Positions 61,497-64,000 of a stretch of 64,000 nt of DNA are shown piece after piece; position 1 is the first letter of the stretch, and each line of letters opens with the position of its first letter. The stretch comes from Ancylomarina euxina (GTDB taxonomy: Bacteria; Bacteroidota; Bacteroidia; Bacteroidales; Marinifilaceae), in contig NZ_QQWG01000003.1 of assembly GCF_003863355.1 (NCBI RefSeq), positions 310,001 to 374,000 of the forward strand. Reading direction: 5' to 3'. The notes under the pieces are model-generated. The model was not told where the DNA came from and ran no database searches. It worked only from the letters and a program-made list of their open reading frames with translations. The translations under genes were made by a program, and so were the position numbers.

Positions 61497-64000
61497 ATGA
61501 AAAAAATCTACTTTTTTACTTTAAATAAACAGTTAAGAAATTTTTCAGAGTTTAGAAAAGGTCTAAGCAAGTTGATTATAATCTCTTTTTTGCTTGCCAG
61601 TATGTTGTTTGTTTTTGGTAATAATGCTAATGCACAGTGTAGTGTTTCTGCACCTTATCATGTTGCTTATTCTGGTACTACTCCGGCAAATGGGAGTAGT
61701 TTAGCGCAGAGTTTTTCAGCTACTTGTGATGGTGTTTTATCTCAGGTTAAACTCGTTAGTTATACAGTTCAAACAGGAATAACTGTAACAATTTATTCAG
61801 GTGCAGGTATTAGTGGATCTGTTTTGGGCTCTGTTACAGGGGTGTCAATTCATGATGCGTCAGGATTTACTGATTATTCAATAATAGATTTATCTTCTGC
61901 AAACGTCTCTGTAACCAATGGTAATGATTATACTTTTAAATTAACAAATCCGGGTACAGGTCAAGTTGGACTTTATCATTCAGGTACAAATCATTATGAC
62001 TATGGTGTTGCATACTATGAAGATGGGGCAACAGAATTAGACTTTATTTTTGTTTTGGATATTGCAGCAGCTTCTTCCAACGCCGCTCCCACAGCCACGG
62101 CACCAAGTACACCAAGTGTAAGCGAAGATGACATAGACGTTGATCTGGCTGATGATATACAGGTGGCAGATGCTGACGGTGATGATCAGACTGTTACATT
62201 TACGATAACTGGTGGAACGCTTACTACAGGTACTACTGATATTACATTTGGTGGCAGTGGAAATGGATCTGCTAGTTTTACGGCTGCAGGTACACTGGCA
62301 GCAGTTAATACTGCTTTAGATGCTGCAACTTTTACTCCCACACCTAACCTAAGTGGTAGCAATGTGGCTACAATTTCGTTTACAACTCATGATGGGACTG
62401 TGGCATCAAGTGCTGCATCAGTTACTTTTAATATTACTGCCATTAATGATGCTCCTAGCATTTCAATTAACGGCTCTACTTTATCATATACAGAAAACAA
62501 TTCAGCTATTCAAATTGATGCAGCGGCAACTGTAAGCGATCCTGACGGTGATGCCGAATGGAACGGTGGACAACTGGCAATACAACTAACTTTAAATTCT
62601 GAGGCTGCAGATGAAATCAGTATTAGTGATACAGATGGTGATGGAATAGTAATTACCATTAGCGGAACCAATATACTTGCTAATGGCACTGACATTGGTG
62701 ATTTAAATCCTAGTGGAGGAATAGTGACAGGTGGGACACAACTTGCTATAGGTTTTGATTCTGATGCTACAAATGCCATTGTTCAGGAAGTTTTTCGATC
62801 CATACGTTACAGGAATACTTCTGATAATCCAGGCACTTCCAATCGAACTATAACTATTGCTGCTTTTGATGCAAGTTTATCCAGTTCTACTGTTCAACGT
62901 ACAATTGGCATTACTGCTGTTAACGATGATCCAGGCATTTCAGGTTTACCAACAGATATTACAGTTTCGGAGGATATTGCAAGTAATGTTAATCTTTCAG
63001 CTGCTACTTTAATTGATGTTGATGCAGGATCAAATAGTATTGTATTAACAGTTGCAGCTTCAGCAGGTACTCTTACTGCCAGTTCGGGTGGCTCAGTCAC
63101 TATTGGCGGTTCAGGTACAGGAACATTAAGTTTGACGGGAACAGTTGCTAATATTGATACTTATTTAAATACAGCATCTAATATAAAATATACAGGGGCT
63201 TCGAATGCAAATGGAAACGATGCTGCTACTTTAACACTAACCGCAAATGATGGAGGTTATACAGGAACAGGTGGCGGAACAAATGTTTCCTTAGGAGCAG
63301 TTAATGTTGATATCACTGCTATTAATGATGCTCCTAGCATTTCAATTAACGGCTCTACTTTATCATATACAGAAAACAATTCAGCTATTCAAATTGATGC
63401 AGCTGCAACTGTAAGCGATCCAGACGGTGATGCGGAATGGAACGGTGGACAACTGGCTATACAACTAACTTTAAATTCTGAGGCTGCAGATGAAATCAGT
63501 ATTAGTGATACAGATGGTGATGGAATAGCAATTACCATTAGCGGAACCAATATACTTGCTAATGGCACTGACATTGGTGATTTAAATCCTAGTGGAGGAA
63601 TAGTGACAGGTGGGACACAACTTGCTATAGGTTTTGATTCTGATGCTACAAATGCTATTGTTCAGGAAGTTTTTCGATCCATACGTTACAGGAATACTTC
63701 TGATAATCCAGGCACTTCCAATCGAACTATAACTATTGCCGCTTTTGATGCAAGTTTTTCCAGTTCTACTGTTCAACGTACAATTGGCATTACTGCCGTT
63801 AACGATGATCCAGGCATTTCAGGTTTACCAACTGATATTACAGTTACTGAAGATGTGGCAAGTAATGTTAATCTTGCTGCCGCTACTTTAAGTGATGTTG
63901 ATGCAGGATCAAACAGTATTGTATTAACTGTTGCTGCGTCAGCAGGCACTCTTACTGCTAGTTCGGGTGGTTCAGTCACCATTGGCGGTTCTGGTACAGG
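61497..64000 (+). CDS. Giant secreted cadherin-like repeat protein (3' end beyond window)
   Basis: The frame is open to the right edge, with about 834 residues visible. A long export signal (about 1-47; hydrophobic LIIISFLLASMLFVFG, cleavage near NANAQ) is followed by a jelly-roll-like beta domain (about 48-195; ITVTIYSGAGISGSVLGSV). Cadherin-like/Ig-like repeats come next, marked by AINDAP and AVNDDP junctions and by Ca2+-type acidic loops (DPDGDAE, DTDGDGI). From about residue 312 a 293-residue unit repeats almost exactly. Such proteins are surface adhesins or sheath proteins, in Bacteroidota often exported by type 9 secretion, but the C-terminal sorting domain lies outside the window. The start ATG has a typical MKKIYFF beginning. 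Confidence 0.88.
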   Translation, partial: MKKIYFFTLNKQLRNFSEFRKGLSKLIIISFLLASMLFVFGNNANAQCSVSAPYHVAYSGTTPANGSSLAQSFSATCDGVLSQVKLVSYTVQTGITVTIYSGAGISGSVLGSVTGVSIHDASGFTDYSIIDLSSANVSVTNGNDYTFKLTNPGTGQVGLYHSGTNHYDYGVAYYEDGATELDFIFVLDIAAASSNAAPTATAPSTPSVSEDDIDVDLADDIQVADADGDDQTVTFTITGGTLTTGTTDITFGGSGNGSASFTAAGTLAAVNTALDAATFTPTPNLSGSNVATISFTTHDGTVASSAASVTFNITAINDAPSISINGSTLSYTENNSAIQIDAAATVSDPDGDAEWNGGQLAIQLTLNSEAADEISISDTDGDGIVITISGTNILANGTDIGDLNPSGGIVTGGTQLAIGFDSDATNAIVQEVFRSIRYRNTSDNPGTSNRTITIAAFDASLSSSTVQRTIGITAVNDDPGISGLPTDITVSEDIASNVNLSAATLIDVDAGSNSIVLTVAASAGTLTASSGGSVTIGGSGTGTLSLTGTVANIDTYLNTASNIKYTGASNANGNDAATLTLTANDGGYTGTGGGTNVSLGAVNVDITAINDAPSISINGSTLSYTENNSAIQIDAAATVSDPDGDAEWNGGQLAIQLTLNSEAADEISISDTDGDGIAITISGTNILANGTDIGDLNPSGGIVTGGTQLAIGFDSDATNAIVQEVFRSIRYRNTSDNPGTSNRTITIAAFDASFSSSTVQRTIGITAVNDDPGISGLPTDITVTEDVASNVNLAAATLSDVDAGSNSIVLTVAASAGTLTASSGGSVTIGGSGT
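62431..64000 (+). repeat. 879-bp direct repeat inside the giant adhesin gene
   Basis: Unit 1 spans 62431-63309 and unit 2 starts at 63310 and runs off the window. Matching landmarks (GCTCCTAGCATTTC at 62451 and 63330; GTTAACGATGATCC in both) keep the same 879-base distance throughout. The first roughly 470 bases differ at only a handful of positions, mostly third codon positions. The part after AVNDDP is more diverged. The unit encodes 293 residues, probably two or three Ig-like domains. Confidence 0.95.

Noticed and set aside
62510-63982. Several minus-strand open frames inside the adhesin gene
   Set aside because: They recur with the 879-bp repeat and are antisense shadows of a strong plus-strand coding frame with clear domains.

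Overview
The window reads as chromosome from a marine-type member of the Bacteroidota. Several things point that way: the DNA is visibly AT-rich, few genes have Shine-Dalgarno sequences, TAnnTTTG-type -7 promoter elements recur, and the gene families are typical of the phylum (TPR/PD40/SPOR-like envelope proteins, DUF3127, DUF6249 beside an ECF sigma factor, TamB divergent from tsaD, M64 peptidase, two-domain FKBPs). NhaD, a sodium:solute symporter and a membrane-anchored reductive-dehalogenase-like protein fit a marine or sediment habitat. The species cannot be named from sequence alone. I saw no tRNA, rRNA, CRISPR array, transposase or integrase.

Bases 1-57,700 are mostly ordinary chromosome. 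From left to right they hold: a truncated TPR/beta-propeller/SPOR-like envelope gene; an acyltransferase E2, recR, a sodium symporter and the RdhA-like gene; a FabH-like ketosynthase and small membrane proteins; an overlapping envelope operon (TM2, LolA-like, secreted YidD-like, two TPR/TM2-like paralogues); MscS, M64 peptidase, and an ECF sigma with its probable anti-sigma; three PPIases, mnmD, MATE and dinB; a 5'-nucleotidase split into two genes; CDF and EamA transporters; an S24 repressor divergent from an aldehyde dehydrogenase; glyA, TSUP, ExbB-ExbD-TonB, nhaD, tamB and tsaD; and a CheB-CheR-hybrid-kinase cluster followed by further sensors and an exported gluzincin.

After 57,700 the character changes. 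Long intergenic stretches carry small palindromes, an 11-bp tandem repeat and a foldable element. They lead into a colinear set: a protein of unknown family, a phage-tail-collar (Mdp-like) protein, a type I periplasmic-binding-like protein with no signal peptide, and the start of a very large secreted repeat protein with near-identical 879-bp repeats. Two Bacteroidota-type promoters with the same 20-nt spacer sit in front of the first two genes. No other phage genes are present. This locus is the best candidate for an undescribed system. The YidD/TM2/LolA-like operon at 10.5-13.9 kb is the second.

Functionally, the ordinary part combines envelope biogenesis (TamB, ExbBD-TonB, YidD/LolA-like, PPIases), ion and solute handling (NhaD, SSS, MscS, CDF, MATE), core maintenance (RecR, DinB, TsaD, MnmD, GlyA), and a dense sensory block. 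In that block CheB, CheR and two hybrid kinases overlap or nearly touch and are probably one transcription unit.
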